From Pseudofabraea citricarpa (Eukaryota > Ascomycota > Leotiomycetes > Helotiales > Dermateaceae), in contig JAPWGK010000026.1 of assembly GCA_029641185.1 (NCBI GenBank), forward strand, positions 310,001 to 374,000: DNA of 64,000 nucleotides, in the 5' to 3' direction. This document shows, piece by piece, positions 47,878-59,856 of the stretch. Every line of letters begins with the position of its first letter. Within the stretch, counting starts at the first letter, position 1. The position numbers and the translations under genes were made by a program. The notes under the pieces are model-generated. The model worked only from the letters and a program-made list of their open reading frames with translations. It searched no databases and was not told where the DNA came from.

Positions 47878-50800
47878 TTATACAAAGCCTCTGATTCCAC
47901 GAATGCCAGAACTTTTCTTATCCTTGCCTTCCTCCTTTTTCTTGCCCTTGTCCTTGGGCTGTTTTCCAATATTTTGTACTCCGCCTACTTCGGATTAGTG
48001 TTGGTTCTTGTCACAATAGTTGAAAGAAGAAAACATACCTCGACCATATACTCTAACATCGCTTTGTGGCTTGATTTTTGGCTTTCCATCCTCTCCCAAT
48101 TCTCCCCCATCCAGGGCAAAATTGCTCTTCACAGATTTTGGACTAAACGTTTGATAGTGACTCCCGGTTAACGATCCATTTTGACTGCGCGAATCAGACG
48201 ATCCGGATGCCATAGGATCAGTGTTTAGCCTAGTTGGTCGGACCGGAAAATGAGAAGTTGATGAGAAGTTTCCATCGTATGTATCAGGGTCTGACATCGC
48301 GTGTTGCCTGGCACGTCTATGATAGTCATGTGGAGAAGTGCCTCTTGAATAACTTGCTAGATCGGTTCTGGCGCGAGTAATTCCGCCCGATAAGAGAGGT
48401 TCGTCAAGACGATCCGAATCTCTTAAATCAAGATATGCAGACTGCAAAGCAGTATAGCGTTTAAGCAAGTGATTGTGTGCTTTTTGTAGCTCCACGACGC
48501 GTGACCGGGTTGTAGCCAACCCGTTATCAAGAACTGCTTGTATTGTCTCTTGCTTTTTCTCGGAATTTAACTGAGACGCTTCCTCGACCTTTGCATACAT
48601 GGCAGCAATCTCATGCTCAAAGGCCAGCTTCGACTTTGCTAGCTCATCATCCCGGGATTGAAGTTTCCTCTTGAGAATCTCGACCTCCTTCAATGCCACT
48701 TCTCCATTCTCGGCAGTACGGTCTTTATCGGCATGTTGGGCCTCATGTTTCCATAAAATCTGTGTCAACCTTTCCACCTCTGCACGCAATAGTTGAAGCT
48801 CATCCAAGTTGGACTCTATCGATTGTAGTTTCTGTTGTGATCCCAACTCCTTAGATTCGCTAACCACTACCACTTGTCGAATCCTTAAAAGCTCGTCAGA
48901 AGTAGAAGCTAGGTCGCGCCGTAATTGATCACCTTCGGAAGTCCAGGATTTCTTTTCCTCTTTGAGGGCTCTCAGCTTGGCGGAAAGATCTGCCTCCCAT
49001 TTCCGGGAATGCGTTTTACTTTTCTCGGACTCCCTTTTCATTTGGGCATTGGATCTTTTGGCTTCGTCGAGCTTATTTCTTAAGGCTCGATTCGAATTGA
49101 TGAGATTTTGCGTCTCAGCTTCAACTCTAGCCTCCCTTATTTGTTTCCTGCGTAGTTGACCAATATGCGATAGATGCTGTTGTTTCAAGTAACGTTCAAA
49201 ACTCAAGTCGTTCTTCAATAGAGTCAGCTCTCTATGAAGGTAAGCGATAACAAGCTGTGACTCTGAAGGCCGCTCAGTAACTTTCGCGATATCCGTTGGA
49301 CTGAACGAAAACGACTGAAATTGAGATTCAAAGTGATTGGAGGTCTCATTGGTGCTGCTGATGAGAGGAAGGGAGTGAATGCTGTCATTCGCAAGTGACT
49401 GTTGAAGGTTGCCTCGCAATGACTTCTGGGAATCAAGCATGCTGTGTACGTTTGTATGTGAGGGAGAAGGTGTTGCGCGCGTTGGTGCTAACGTAGGGCT
49501 GTCCATATAATCCTCGCTCTTTGGAGCTCGCTCTGGTCTTAAAGTTGGGGAGTCTGCAATAGAAGGGAGGGAGAAGCTAGTTTGTGACGTCCTTCGAAAC
49601 ATGCCTGAGTATAATCTTGCTCCATTGGGCGACGCTACTGAATTTGCTGCGTTTCGCCAGCTATTATGCCGAGATTGATATGGTGTCATCTGTTCATTTT
49701 CCAAAAGTGGCTGTTCTGGAACATCTTCGTTTAACCGTATCTTTGACAAAGTTTCAATCTCTCTTGTTCTTGATGTTGGCTCTAGAGCACCACCGTCACC
49801 AGGACTATACAAGGCCATGCATTCTGCCACAACATCTGCTGATTGACTCTTCATCCAACGATTCATATCAGTGAGTTCCGAATCAATGGTCATTGTAAAG
49901 AAATTAGGGTGCAAGAGATGAAGTTGCCTGAACGTCTCTGAGCGTTGACGAATCTCCATTGGCTGAACGTCCAAATCATCAGCACCTGGGAAATTGGCAT
50001 GGCGAAGATATCTTTGAGGTTTACGAATGTAGCTCATGAAGTTAATCGGATAGAGCCCATATAAGAAGGTAAAATAGTGAAGAAGTTCCGGCACAGTCTC
50101 ATCCTCTGATTCCAATAAATATGGGAGCTTCTCCCAATCGCCGTCATTTCCTTCACTGGCTGATTGATCTAGCTTTTCGTCGATTTTGGAGTCTTCATTT
50201 GTTGACATCATTTCAGCTGTCGTCCTTCGATACCTATCCCAAAACAACATCCTGCTGTAAATATTGAACAGCGCTGGAAGATGGCTCGCGAGTGAACTGG
50301 GTACGTGTGGTAAAAACATTATGGTGGCTGTCATTGCCAAAGATATGGCTCGGGTAGAGGTATCTGTTTGAAGGCATCGAAGTAAATTCTCAAAGAGGGG
50401 TGTTTGAAGCATCTGATGCAGATGTGGGGGTTGAAACTCGATGAAATCGACAAGTAAAGAGAGCGCAGGGATCCTGCTGTCTCTCTTGACTACAAATGGG
50501 TTCAAAGAAGTCAAAAAGTCCTACCAACTATTAGCAAGTTGTATCACTGACTGGGAGCATCAAATTGCGAAGGCGAACCTTTGGACGTTTCCTGCCAAAT
50601 TCCAATAAAATGCTTTTGATGTTTCTCTCCACGAACTGAGCCTCCGGGTCTAGCTCTCCAGCGGAAGCAGTAACAAATTTGGTCAACCAGCTCGATAAGA
50701 GATTCTCTGTCAGCACAGCACTACTCTCTTTCGCATCTTCCAAGTGCTCATCATCCTCATCATAAACTAGGATGTTCAGAATCGTATGATGCGCCTCTAC

Positions 50801-51190
50801 GGATAAGCCCTTTTCTTCGCCCATTTGCTCCAAAATAGGAACTGCCAGCCTGTCCCACCATTGTAAAAGTCTGCCAGAGCCCTGTATGGCTCTTTTCAGC
50901 TGTCGCAAGATGGCGAGGAAGGCGGCATATCTCGGAGGGGTCCCGAGGACATCCTTTTCATAGATGGCGAGCAGTTCATCCTGCAATTTCTGGCTATCGG
51001 ATTCATCGTGGTTGTCATGCTTGTCGAGATAGGCATGGATGACTTCTAGGAGTTCGTCGGGGAGGGGAAGGGTCGGACTCGAGATTGAGGAGTGAACAGC
51101 CTTGGTCAAGTCCTTCAAAGATCTGCAATGGCATTAGCTTTAAACGCCGCGCTTCGAGCTTTTAGATATGTAGACAAACCCTGAAGACAT
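47878..51190 (-). CDS. tsc1: Hamartin homologue, TSC complex subunit
   Basis: Four exons, 51,190-51,180 (11 nt), 51,122-50,579, 50,520-48,039 and 47,984-47,878, encode 1,047 residues. The N-terminal half is the alpha-helical hamartin domain, with F-G-R-K-R-P-K/D-F-L-T-S-L-N-P-F-V-V-K-R at the exon 2-3 join and L-F-W-D-R-Y-R-R further on. A long coiled coil with heptad-rich K/E/L sequence runs from roughly residue 600 to 860. The C-terminus is lysine-rich (K-D-K-G-K-K-K-E-E-G-K-D-K-K). In fission yeast and animals TSC1 stabilises TSC2, the GAP that turns off Rheb and so restrains TORC1. For exon 2 the 58-nt intron with CTAAT branch was preferred over a 31-nt alternative. Confidence 0.92.
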
Positions 51191-52199
51191 TGCGGCAGAG
51201 ACATCTGGCCCTTCCTAATATACTTTGGCGGTGTGTAGCTTTTGTCTCTATTGGTGGGCGTCTTGGAATGTGCTCTGTGGGTAGCCGCGGGGTCCTTGTC
51301 AATATGGGCTGCGCAATAGCTTCAGTCGTTCACAACGCAGTGTATTGAAGGCGAGGATGATCTTGGTGATCTCATCGAGACAATCGAATAATGAGACAGA
51401 GAGAGGTCGCGGGAGTCCCAGGAGGATAATGTGATCCAAATCGCAGGATGATCTAGCCAGTCCGTCCCGCTGATGGCTGCATCCGTCGCGAAGCCCGGCA
51501 AGAAGAAAAAAGAAAAGTCAAGCTTGTCTCGCTTGGCCTCGGTTCCCAATCATAACGGCTGAGATGCCCTTGAGGCTCACACCACCTTCTCTGCTTCAAC
51601 TGTTGTGCAACATCAACAGATACAATGATTGGCAAGTATGTTTCTACTCAGACAGACACCTCGAACATATGCAATGTTGCGCAACTATCAATCCTGGCTT
51701 GGGTAGCATCGGAATTGTCTTATTGCATGGATCAGCTTCAAAGAGCTCCTCCATGTTTGACAGGACTCTCATGCCTTGAGGAGCAATGCTACGAAAAAAC
51801 ACCATTTCACTTTATCCTATCTGTGGTACCTGTTGATCATATCCCTCTTTGAGATCACTCATATTTTATCACTTCTGAAAGATGGGTTGAAAGTAGCCGA
51901 TGACTTAATCCGCTTGTTTCATCTTTATTCTCTCATGTACGAATCCCCTGTTTCCCCTCAAGGATTTGGTGGTGAATAGCATTACAATGCCAACCTCTTC
52001 AAGCTTATCTCCTCGTTCACAAGACCCAGCTCTCACAAATACGAAACAAGAAACTTCTGGTGAAGGAATTTACGGATTTCATTAAAAAGGTAGTACCTTT
52101 TTATTCTAGTCGAGCTCAACTAAAAAAGTAGTCATCAATCATCATCCTAGATCCAGCATCCTAAGTTGTTTACAGTTTGGGTCCTGAGTGGCTTGATTG
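51191..52199. other. Intergenic between TSC1 and dienelactone hydrolase gene
   Basis: Promoter of the hamartin gene and 3' flank of the next minus-strand gene. Several overlapping frames of 60-75 codons exist but none has a domain or plausible introns. Confidence 0.5.
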
Positions 52200-53095
52200 C
52201 TAGAGCAAATGCTCATTGAACCACACAATACCTTGCAAGAAAGCCTGTTCCTTGGCAAACTTCTCAATCGGTTTGCTCGTATCGCAGCGAACAGTGAAGC
52301 CGTGTGCAACACCACTGAACAGGCTGATCTGGTATTGCTGCTTGGTGTCCTTGAGGATAACCTCCGACTGGTGACGCTTCTCAGCTGGGAAGATGGGATC
52401 CGTCTCAGCAGCAGCGATAGAGAGAGGACCGGAAATGGCAGCCAACTCATCCTCATCCACGAAGCTATTTTTATTAGTATTGTCTAACAAAGATAGTGTG
52501 GACAGAACTTACGAAGGGTGTGCAACGTATCCGACATCAATTCCTCTACCCTCCTTCATGTAGCGGATAGTGTACTTTGCGCCAAAACAATATCCAGCAC
52601 TGCCAATCTTCTTGAACCCCTTCTCTTCTTTGAGATACTTCAAAGAAGCGTCGACAATGGGTTCAACTTCTTTGACTCCATGCTTGTTCCGCCAGCCCAT
52701 GAAGTCGAAATCAGCTGGGCGCTCAAGGGCAAGAGCGTCACCAGCAAAGAGATCGGGAACAATGGTATAGTAACCATTAGCGGCATACTGGTCTGCCATC
52801 AACTTGCTGTTCTGCCAGATGGAGATGACATCTGGGAGATACAAGATAGCTATGTCTTTGTGTACTACAGATCCCTTGGGCTCAGCCACATATGTCTCGA
52901 TATTTCCGAGCTTGATAATTGAACCGGTCGGCTCGCCTCTGTTACAGATTCACACATATTAGCTTTATCGTTTCCACGCATGAATGGTGGTAATGAAGGT
53001 GAATACACAGAACAACCCCTCCTTCGCCAAGGAAAATCTACTTACTCGTGACGGACGCCCTCAGTACAGCATTTTGCAGGTGGATGAGAAGCCAT
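52200..53095 (-). CDS. Dienelactone hydrolase family protein
   Basis: Three exons, 53,095-53,046, 52,938-52,513 and 52,464-52,200, encode 246 residues, the normal length of the family. The alpha/beta hydrolase triad is visible: Cys134 in G-Y-C-F-G-A-K, Asp181 in A-E-T-D-P-I-F, and His213 in G-V-A-H-G-F. Dienelactone hydrolases (carboxymethylenebutenolidases) open the lactone ring of dienelactones in the aromatic-degradation pathway, but many fungal paralogues have unknown substrates. No signal peptide is present, so it is cytosolic. It is divergent to the uL23m gene with 369 bp between the start codons. Confidence 0.92.
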
Positions 53096-53464
53096 GGTGG
53101 AGAAATCTAGTCAATTGGATTTTGGTTTGGTGTATCAAGAGGTTTGTGATTTTTTGCTTTTGACTCAGGACCCTCTCTAGATTTTATAGAGAATGGGAAA
53201 ACAAAGTCGGAGATCCGCAATAATGACGAAGTGGGGGGCGCATTGTGAAGAGCAGTCAATGGTGATGGCGAAATGCCGTTTATGTAAGCCGATTCGGCCT
53301 GATTGGTCCCAACCCGCCGAGACGCAAAATGCTTGTTTTCCGGCGCTTGCACGGCGTCTAATTGGTAGACCTTCTGCTTGTGAAAAGTTAAGCGCGACAA
53401 CGGGAGTCGCAGACAGCAGAGAGCTTCGCGACTGGCTATCTCAATCATCACCCATCTTCCCAAA
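53096..53464. promoter_or_regulatory. Divergent promoter of hydrolase and uL23m genes
   Basis: A 369-bp interval between two start codons on opposite strands, so it must hold both core promoters. No specific binding site was identified. Confidence 0.5.
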
Positions 53465-54182
53465 ATGGCCAACAGAGTGATATCCAAAGCAGGTCCCAGG
53501 CTTGGGAGAAAGGAGATCTATCTGTACGTTCCCCCATCCTACGCCAATTCGCTCTCCCCTTTCAGTGCTGACCACGGATGACGCCCAACAGACCAAACTT
53601 TACTTTGCAACTATTACGGACGCCCGCCCTGCCCCCGACCTTCGCATCTTTCATTGTCCCGCTGAATCTAAACAAGCTTGACATCCGCGACTATCTATGG
53701 AATGTATATGGTGTGCCGGTGTTGAGCGTACGATCGTACATCCAACAACAGAAACTCAGACAGGATAGACCAGGAGCTAGGCGGCCAGCACCGAGAAAAT
53801 GGTTCAGACCTAGGAGTATAAAGAAGATGACTGTGGAATTGGTGCAGCCTTTTGCCTGGCCAGAGGTTCCGGAAAGTCTTGACGAGTATGTTTTTCCATT
53901 CCATGGTGGAGTTGCTTGGCTAATGAATATGTTTCCCCCAGATGGGACAAGGATACCTACGATGCCGCTCAAAAGGATCGTGAAGATATGGAGAGACAGT
54001 TCAACCCGGAATCGAAGCAGGATCCTACCAAGGAGCGAAAGAGTATCGCAGAGCAAGCTAAGGCATTGCTAGAAGGAAAGGAGAAATGGAAGCCAAATGT
54101 GGAAGAGGATGAGTGGGAAGACGTCGGAGAACCCGTGGAGGTAGACACAGAAGTTGACGTGAACAAGGTCAACAAGTCATGA
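53465..54182 (+). CDS. mrp20: Mitochondrial large-subunit ribosomal protein uL23m
   Basis: Three exons, 53,465-53,523, 53,592-53,885 and 53,942-54,182, encode 197 residues. The fold core is E-I-Y-L-P-N-F-T-L-Q-L-L-R-T, then F-I-V-P-L-N-L-N-K-L-D-I-R-D-Y-L-W-N-V-Y-G-V, which is typical of uL23. The Y-L-P-N motif is created by joining exons 1 and 2, supporting the model. The C-terminal extension is acidic and lysine-rich, as in fungal mitochondrial uL23 proteins. The protein sits near the peptide exit tunnel of the mitoribosome. It converges on the methyltransferase gene with 96 bp between stop codons. Confidence 0.92.
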
Positions 54183-54278
54183 GGGAATTACAATAAGTGT
54201 ACCATTATATGTGATAATAAGGCATCCGGGGTACCTAGCGCTGTAAGAAAAAAAGATATGTGTCATTCAAGATTCAAT

Positions 54279-55394
54279 TCAAGAGATCTTCCAATGTTCC
54301 TCGGTTTGGAACTTTAAAACTTCATTTCCCCACGCCCACCACCCAGACGTCAAGTTTCTTGCAAATATCTCTAAGGCCTCATAGTTGGAAGGAAGACTCC
54401 CTTCGAGCAAAGCTTTGAGATTTGGCTTCCTGGAATGGAGATCAGGAACACCCACAAGGACCCTTCTCCGAACAGACATCCCAGTGGAGCTGCTTATGCG
54501 TCTAGCAAGTAATAATACTTCATATGGCTTTCTCCATGCTGAATCGATATTACAGATGGGCTCTCCGGTCGTAGTGACTTTTAGCCAGATCCATTCTTCG
54601 ATGAGTTTAACGCCCCATTGATCAAAAATGCCATCTTCTTTGAGTAACATTTCGTGGAAGGCCGACTTGTTCGTCACCCAGATAGCAACCAAAGCGTTGT
54701 CTTGAAGGTGTTCTTCAATGGGAAGTACGGCCAACAAGGCACGTATATCAGCTGTCCCGTAAGAAGTTCCATAAGCCTGTTTCCGCCGAGCAGAGCGATT
54801 CGGCCACGGTGGATCGAGAACAATAAGATCGAATTTGGGTGCTGAATTGAAAAATAATCTGGGCATTATGTGTTCTACCTCTGCACAAATGAAGTTGGTC
54901 TTGGGAGGTAGTGTGACCAGAGTTCTTCCTACACCATAAGTTGCCAGCACCCTAGCTGACGTTTCATTGTATCCAGTAAGTAATACATCGCCTAAATGCA
55001 ACAAGCTCTCTTCCTCTCTGCCTTGTGAAAGTACGATGGAATTTTCGTCCTGTGCCTCGGGATCCTGACAAAGCCTCCGTCTTTTTGCCTCGTGACCGGG
55101 TCCTTTGTCGTCGGTGATGCGTGGTAGACACCAAGGACCTTGGTGTACCCCTCGAATCTCTTCCAGGGCGAACTGTAATCTTTTTGACAGGAGCAGGTCT
55201 CCAACAGAGGCTTCGATAATACTGGCTATTGCTTTAGCCGATTTTGGCTCAACAGAAGAGTACGGCTGTCTTAATGGCACAGCAGAAACCAGTCTTCTGT
55301 TGTTGTCCGGGCCTTGCACAATCTCAATAGAACTAGGTATGTCAATCAAAGTGACAGTACGATCATCGTTCTGGTATAATATACAAGAGGCCAT
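54279..55394 (-). CDS. MT-A70 family adenine methyltransferase (METTL4-like)
   Basis: One exon, 371 residues, from the ATG at 55,394. The MT-A70 domain occupies the C-terminal half, with the catalytic D-P-P-W at residues 194-197 inside L-I-V-L-D-P-P-W-P-N and a later W-V-T-N-K and W-I-W-L-K-V-T-T-T-G-E-P. This pattern belongs to the METTL4 branch, not the METTL3/IME4 branch. Members methylate the N6 position of adenine: human METTL4 acts on U2 snRNA, and DNA 6mA activity has been reported for others. The substrate here is unknown. A TTG upstream in frame was not used as start. It is divergent to the LEU5-type carrier gene with 338 bp between. Confidence 0.88.
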   Translation of the reverse strand: MASCILYQNDDRTVTLIDIPSSIEIVQGPDNNRRLVSAVPLRQPYSSVEPKSAKAIASIIEASVGDLLLSKRLQFALEEIRGVHQGPWCLPRITDDKGPGHEAKRRRLCQDPEAQDENSIVLSQGREEESLLHLGDVLLTGYNETSARVLATYGVGRTLVTLPPKTNFICAEVEHIMPRLFFNSAPKFDLIVLDPPWPNRSARRKQAYGTSYGTADIRALLAVLPIEEHLQDNALVAIWVTNKSAFHEMLLKEDGIFDQWGVKLIEEWIWLKVTTTGEPICNIDSAWRKPYEVLLLARRISSSTGMSVRRRVLVGVPDLHSRKPNLKALLEGSLPSNYEALEIFARNLTSGWWAWGNEVLKFQTEEHWKIS

Positions 55395-55732
55395 CAATCC
55401 TGGATTTTGCTTGTCATGCTTCTCTTCTCGTGCCCTGGCGCCTGGGAAAAGAAAGACCCGAGGAGTCGAAGGTTTCTGTCGGCTCTGGCTCGGCTCGGAA
55501 AGTCCAGGCGCTTTTGCCTCCAGGGTTTGTTGCCGACAAAGCGCATGGCTAATGACGCCCGTGGTATTTCAAACTCTCCTCCGCAACTTCCTCAACACTT
55601 CCCCACAATCGCCCTTACCTGTGAAGCTGCTTCCTGTCCCTGGGCGCCATATCGATATCTTACCGCGACACGGCATGACCCATACGACTCCTTTATCGAC
55701 ATTATAGAAGCCTGACGGGCGGGCGGCCAGGA
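55395..55732. promoter_or_regulatory. Divergent promoter of methyltransferase and carrier genes
   Basis: A 338-bp interval between two opposite start codons that holds both promoters. No specific element was identified. Confidence 0.45.
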
Positions 55733-56959
55733 ATGCCACCGGCCCTATTAGAACATGCCTCTCCAACTGCGAAGCGCAAAGATACAGTGGACAAATCACG
55801 AGAGATGGATACAGAGAGACGGCAGAAGGACTCATCAGTGCACCTCGCAGATGATGGGGCGGTAGCATTGAAGGGGCGGAAGCCTCACAAGCAGAGTTGG
55901 GATTACATATGGCGAACGGGCGTAGCTGGAGGGATGGCGGGGTGCGCGGTATGTTGATATGGTACTCAACAGAAAGAGAAGAGAGCTGATCAATAGCAGG
56001 CGAAAACATTCGTCGCTCCCCTCGATCGAGTCAAGATCTTGTTCCAGACCAATAATCCACAGTTCGCCAAATACACTGGTTCCTGGGTTGGTGTGATCAG
56101 GACGATGAAGGCCATCTACACAGAGGATGGCACACGCGGATTGTTCAGAGGCCACTCAGCAACCCTACTACGAATCTTCCCCTACGCTGCCATTAAGTTT
56201 CTGGCATACGAACAGATCCGTGCAGCGGTGATCAAGAATCCGCAGCAAGAAACTCCGATACGTCGGCTATTGAGCGGTTCATTGGCGGGCGTTACTTCAG
56301 TCTTCTTCACATACCCTCTGGAAGTTATGCGTGTACGATTAGCGTTTGAGACAAAGCATGATAGCAGATCATCGCTATTAGACATCTGTAAGAGGATATA
56401 CAATGAAGCAGCACCGCCCAGGAAGGCATCTCATCTGAGTGGTGCAAGTCCGGCCGCTGTGCTCGACTCGGCCGCATCGACTATCCAAGCGATAGCACCA
56501 AAATCCGGCATAGGGAATTTTTATAGAGGATTTTCGGCTACCATCATGGGTATGCTACCGTATGCTGGCATGTCATTTTTAACACACGATACTGCTGGTG
56601 ACTTTTTACGTCATCCTAGCATATCCGATTTTACAACTCTTCCCAAACCTGCTTCTTCTCCCGTCGACAAGCCGCCACCTCTACAGGCATGGGCTCAACT
56701 CGCGGCTGGTGGAATTGCCGGATTGGTATCACAAACCTCTTCATATCCATTGGAGGTGATCCGAAGGCGAATGCAAGTAGGAGGTGCTGTCGGTGATGGG
56801 CACCGATTACATGTTGGAGAAACAGCGAGGAAGATCTGGATGGAGCGGGGCTTGCGTGGATTCTTTGTCGGGCTTAGTATCGGATACGTTAAGATCATCC
56901 CCATGGCAGCTATAAGCTTTTATACATACGAGCGAGGGAAAACTTGGTTGGGTATATAG
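55733..56959 (+). CDS. Mitochondrial carrier, LEU5/SLC25A42-type
   Basis: Two exons, 55,733-55,948 and 56,000-56,959, encode 391 residues with three mitochondrial-carrier repeats. The signatures are A-P-L-D-R-V-K (repeat 1, completed across the splice junction after G-C-A-A-K-T), Y-P-L-E-V-M-R-V-R (repeat 2) and Y-P-L-E-V-I-R-R-R-M (repeat 3). A long hydrophilic N-terminal extension and a Ser/Pro-rich insertion in the second half match yeast Leu5 and relatives, which carry coenzyme A (or precursors) into the mitochondrial matrix. The substrate is inferred from overall resemblance. It converges on the monooxygenase gene with 136 bp between stop codons. Confidence 0.9.
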
Positions 56960-57095
56960 AAAATCAAATAGAATGATTAAGATTAGCGTACACATCCACA
57001 TTGTTCTGTCCCTTGACTGTTAAGATGTTGCATAACACATACGTGACTTTGTATCTACATACCCTAAGTATCAAAACTATCTAAGACCTACATAT

Positions 57096-58557
57096 CTACA
57101 GAGCAGACTTGCTATCGCCAATACTATTGAACAGCTTCTCAAAACTCTCCCCCGCAACAACCATACAATCATGTCCATAGATCTGTCTCTGGACATCAGC
57201 ATCAGCCCATTTATCAGGGACTGCGCCTCCCTTTTCTTTCAGGGCCGCAAACTGCTTATCGCGTTCCTTCTTAGCCTCTCCCTCGCCGAGATGCAGAGCC
57301 CTACCACTCGCGGCCGCCAACTCGACCAGAGTCTCAGCCCTCTCTTTCCTCAACTCCTCATACACTCTCAAGGCTTTATTGATCGTACCTTCGCTGGTAT
57401 CGGGCAGGCGAGAGAGGATCTCAGCCATCACGGCCGCATCCTCAATAGCTAAAGCCGCGCCCTGAGCGAGATGCGGTAGTGTCGGATGGCAGGCGTCGCC
57501 AACGAGTGCCGTCGAGCCATGCACCCACGTCGGCAGCGGCGAATGCACGCGCAGCTTCCACTCACACACCTCTCCGTCGGGGACCAGGGCCAGCATGCGC
57601 TGTACCTTGGGGCAGAAATCGTCAAAGACCTTCATCATGACGGATTTGTCGCCCTTGGTCGTGTAGGTGGCCGACGGCGCAGCGGCGAAGTTGACGTCGG
57701 GCTGCACCGTCGACAGGTTGTAGATCTGCTTGGAGGATACGGGATATGCGATGATATGGCGCTTCTCGCCGATCCACCGTGTTACTTTCTCGCTGTCGAT
57801 CAGCTCCAGCAGCTCGGCGTCGTTCTCCATGTCGCTTCGCTTCAGCATGATCCGGTACGCGGCTTGGTTGGTGTCGATTACTTGGGCATCGACCTTCAGT
57901 TCCGAGAGAATCTGCGTACGGATGGCACTCTTGAGCCCGTCGGCTCCCAGCAGCACGTCGGCAATGACCGTATATGCTTCTCCATCTCGTGGCGTCACTT
58001 TGAACGTCGGCTTAGGCGAGAATGATTCGACGGCTGATGCAGCGGTTGAGAAGTGGAATTTGATCGCGGCTTGTTTCTGGCAGTGGGCAAAGAGTGAACC
58101 TGCTAGAGATGATCGGTGGCCCACCATGTGTGGATAGCCATAGGTATCTCTGATATATCGCAGGTCCACGTGACCAAGTTCTGTATCTGAATCTCCCTCT
58201 GACTTGACTTAGTCTCTTCAGAAACTACAAACAGATAGAGTGACTACTCACGACGGATGCTTGTCTCTTTCAGATCAACGGCCTCTTTCTCAATATCTGC
58301 CCAGCACCCCAAGCGATCCAGAATTCTGGCCATATTTGGTGCTAGTTGAATACCTGCTCCTACGAACCCGAGATTGGATGCTGTCTCGAAGACCTCGATA
58401 TTGGTGAAGCCTTTCTTTGCCAGAGCCAGAGCACAGGCTAGTCCACCCATGCCTATGCATACATGTTAGAGGGTGAAATACCGAATTGATAGATATCAGC
58501 TCAAGACCTACCCGCTCCGACAATAGCAATCTTGAGATCTTTATAAGTAGCCGACAT
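57096..58557 (-). CDS. FAD-dependent monooxygenase, salicylate hydroxylase-like
   Basis: Three exons, 58,557-58,512, 58,452-58,252 and 58,198-57,096, encode 449 residues. The N-terminal Rossmann motif I-V-G-A-G-M-G-G-L is split by the first intron. L-L-G-A-D-G-L-K-S is the class-A flavin monooxygenase DG motif, and V-G-D-A-C-H-P-T-L-P-H-L-A-Q-G-A is the GD motif that binds the FAD ribityl chain. Length and motif spacing fit single-component aromatic hydroxylases of the salicylate-1-monooxygenase group, which use NAD(P)H and oxygen to hydroxylate phenolic acids. The true substrate is unknown. The dienelactone hydrolase 4 kb away would suit an aromatic-degradation pathway, but housekeeping genes lie between them. 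Confidence 0.92.
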
Positions 58558-59856
58558 GATGGCGATACGAGGAGAGAGATGAAAACGAGGAGAGATGGAA
58601 TGGAATTGTGCAACTAAATCAACCACAACAGCAATGTCGTCCGGACTCAGAAAACCCGAGACTCCCTCTTGTATATATATACCTCCAGCAAAGTATCCAA
58701 CAAAGTCTCGTCCATCGTCATCTCCCACCCTGCGGATGTGGACGTGGAGGGCTCGCGGAGGAGGGGCAATGCTGTTCGGCAAATGCAGCGACGCTGCCCC
58801 ACAAGGCCAGATGTGGGGAAATCCGTCATCGGAAAGCTCTTGTTGTTGTTGTCTCACACGCGTGACACGGACATCAGACACGGACTCCTCGTGACGGACG
58901 TCATGTGATGGGAGATTTGTCGCTCATGTCGTTCAGTCAATTGCTTGGATGAGAAGTCAAGCCTCGTCAAGCCAGCACAAGCCAGCACAAGCCTCACTCT
59001 CGCAATCCGTACCGTCCGTCATCAGCCAGGCGGAAATGAGCGACGCCCAGTTTTCTGGAGATAACTCGGCAGCCGACTGCAAAAGGGTGCAAAAGGGTTC
59101 ATGCAAAGAAGGATTGATACGGTACCATACGGCGATCACCTGTTTCAAGCGGGAGTGCACGTGACGACCACTACTCTGGCAGTTGTCTCAACCCCTGGAT
59201 CTCTCTCTCACTCTCACTCTTCTTCATCCACTACAATAATACAACTACACAACAACCCGGCACAACCCCTCATCCACCCACCCATCCCATCCCATCCCAT
59301 CCCATCCCTACGATCCCATCAGCCAACGGCGCCACAAGAACCGCCCTTATCGACACTATCGCATCCACAGTTTGGACGTTGCATCCACCGCCATCCTGGT
59401 CTCCTGGGAATCCTCTCGTATTTTGTCATCTAATTTGGGCGACTAGTCGTTAGTCATGCCATTGTTGTCCCGTATTCAGCACGGTACGAGCAGAGTTAAG
59501 GTACTCCCGCTGATCCTCGAGCCTTGGCTTCAGCAAAAAAAGGAAAGCAATGGCAGCGCCATACGGCCGCCGCGGCAGACGTGCACTGAGCTGTCATCTG
59601 GTAATAAGTGAGCGCATCGTCGCCATTCTCACCCTCTCCTCTTCTCTTCCTCCTCTCCTTTGCCTCACCACTCCCACCGTCAATCCTTCCGACGTCGACC
59701 TTCGTTAATTTTGTGTTTTCGGGTTTGCTTTCTTGCTTCTGTTGTTGCTGTATACTCGTCTCTCGTTGTGTATACACACCACATTCGTTTCCGGAACTCT
59801 GTGCATCCCTCCACCCGTACATGAGAGCTTAATTTTCGCTACCTCAAAAAGCAGAT
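58558..59856. promoter_or_regulatory. Divergent intergenic region, amylase promoter
   Basis: About 1.3 kb between the monooxygenase and amylase start codons. It holds a GTGGGG CreA-type hexamer near 58,813, a CACGTGAC E-box-like site near 59,158, a run of CATCC units at about 59,280-59,310, and a long pyrimidine tract at about 59,620-59,700 that probably forms the amylase core promoter. No clear AmyR site (CGG-N8-CGG/AGG) was seen. Confidence 0.45.

Noticed and set aside
50521..50551. 31-nt intron in TSC1 after L-M-L-P
   Set aside because: It is shorter than fungal introns usually are. The 58-nt intron with donor GTTCGC and a CTAAT branch gives a better match to the hamartin domain.
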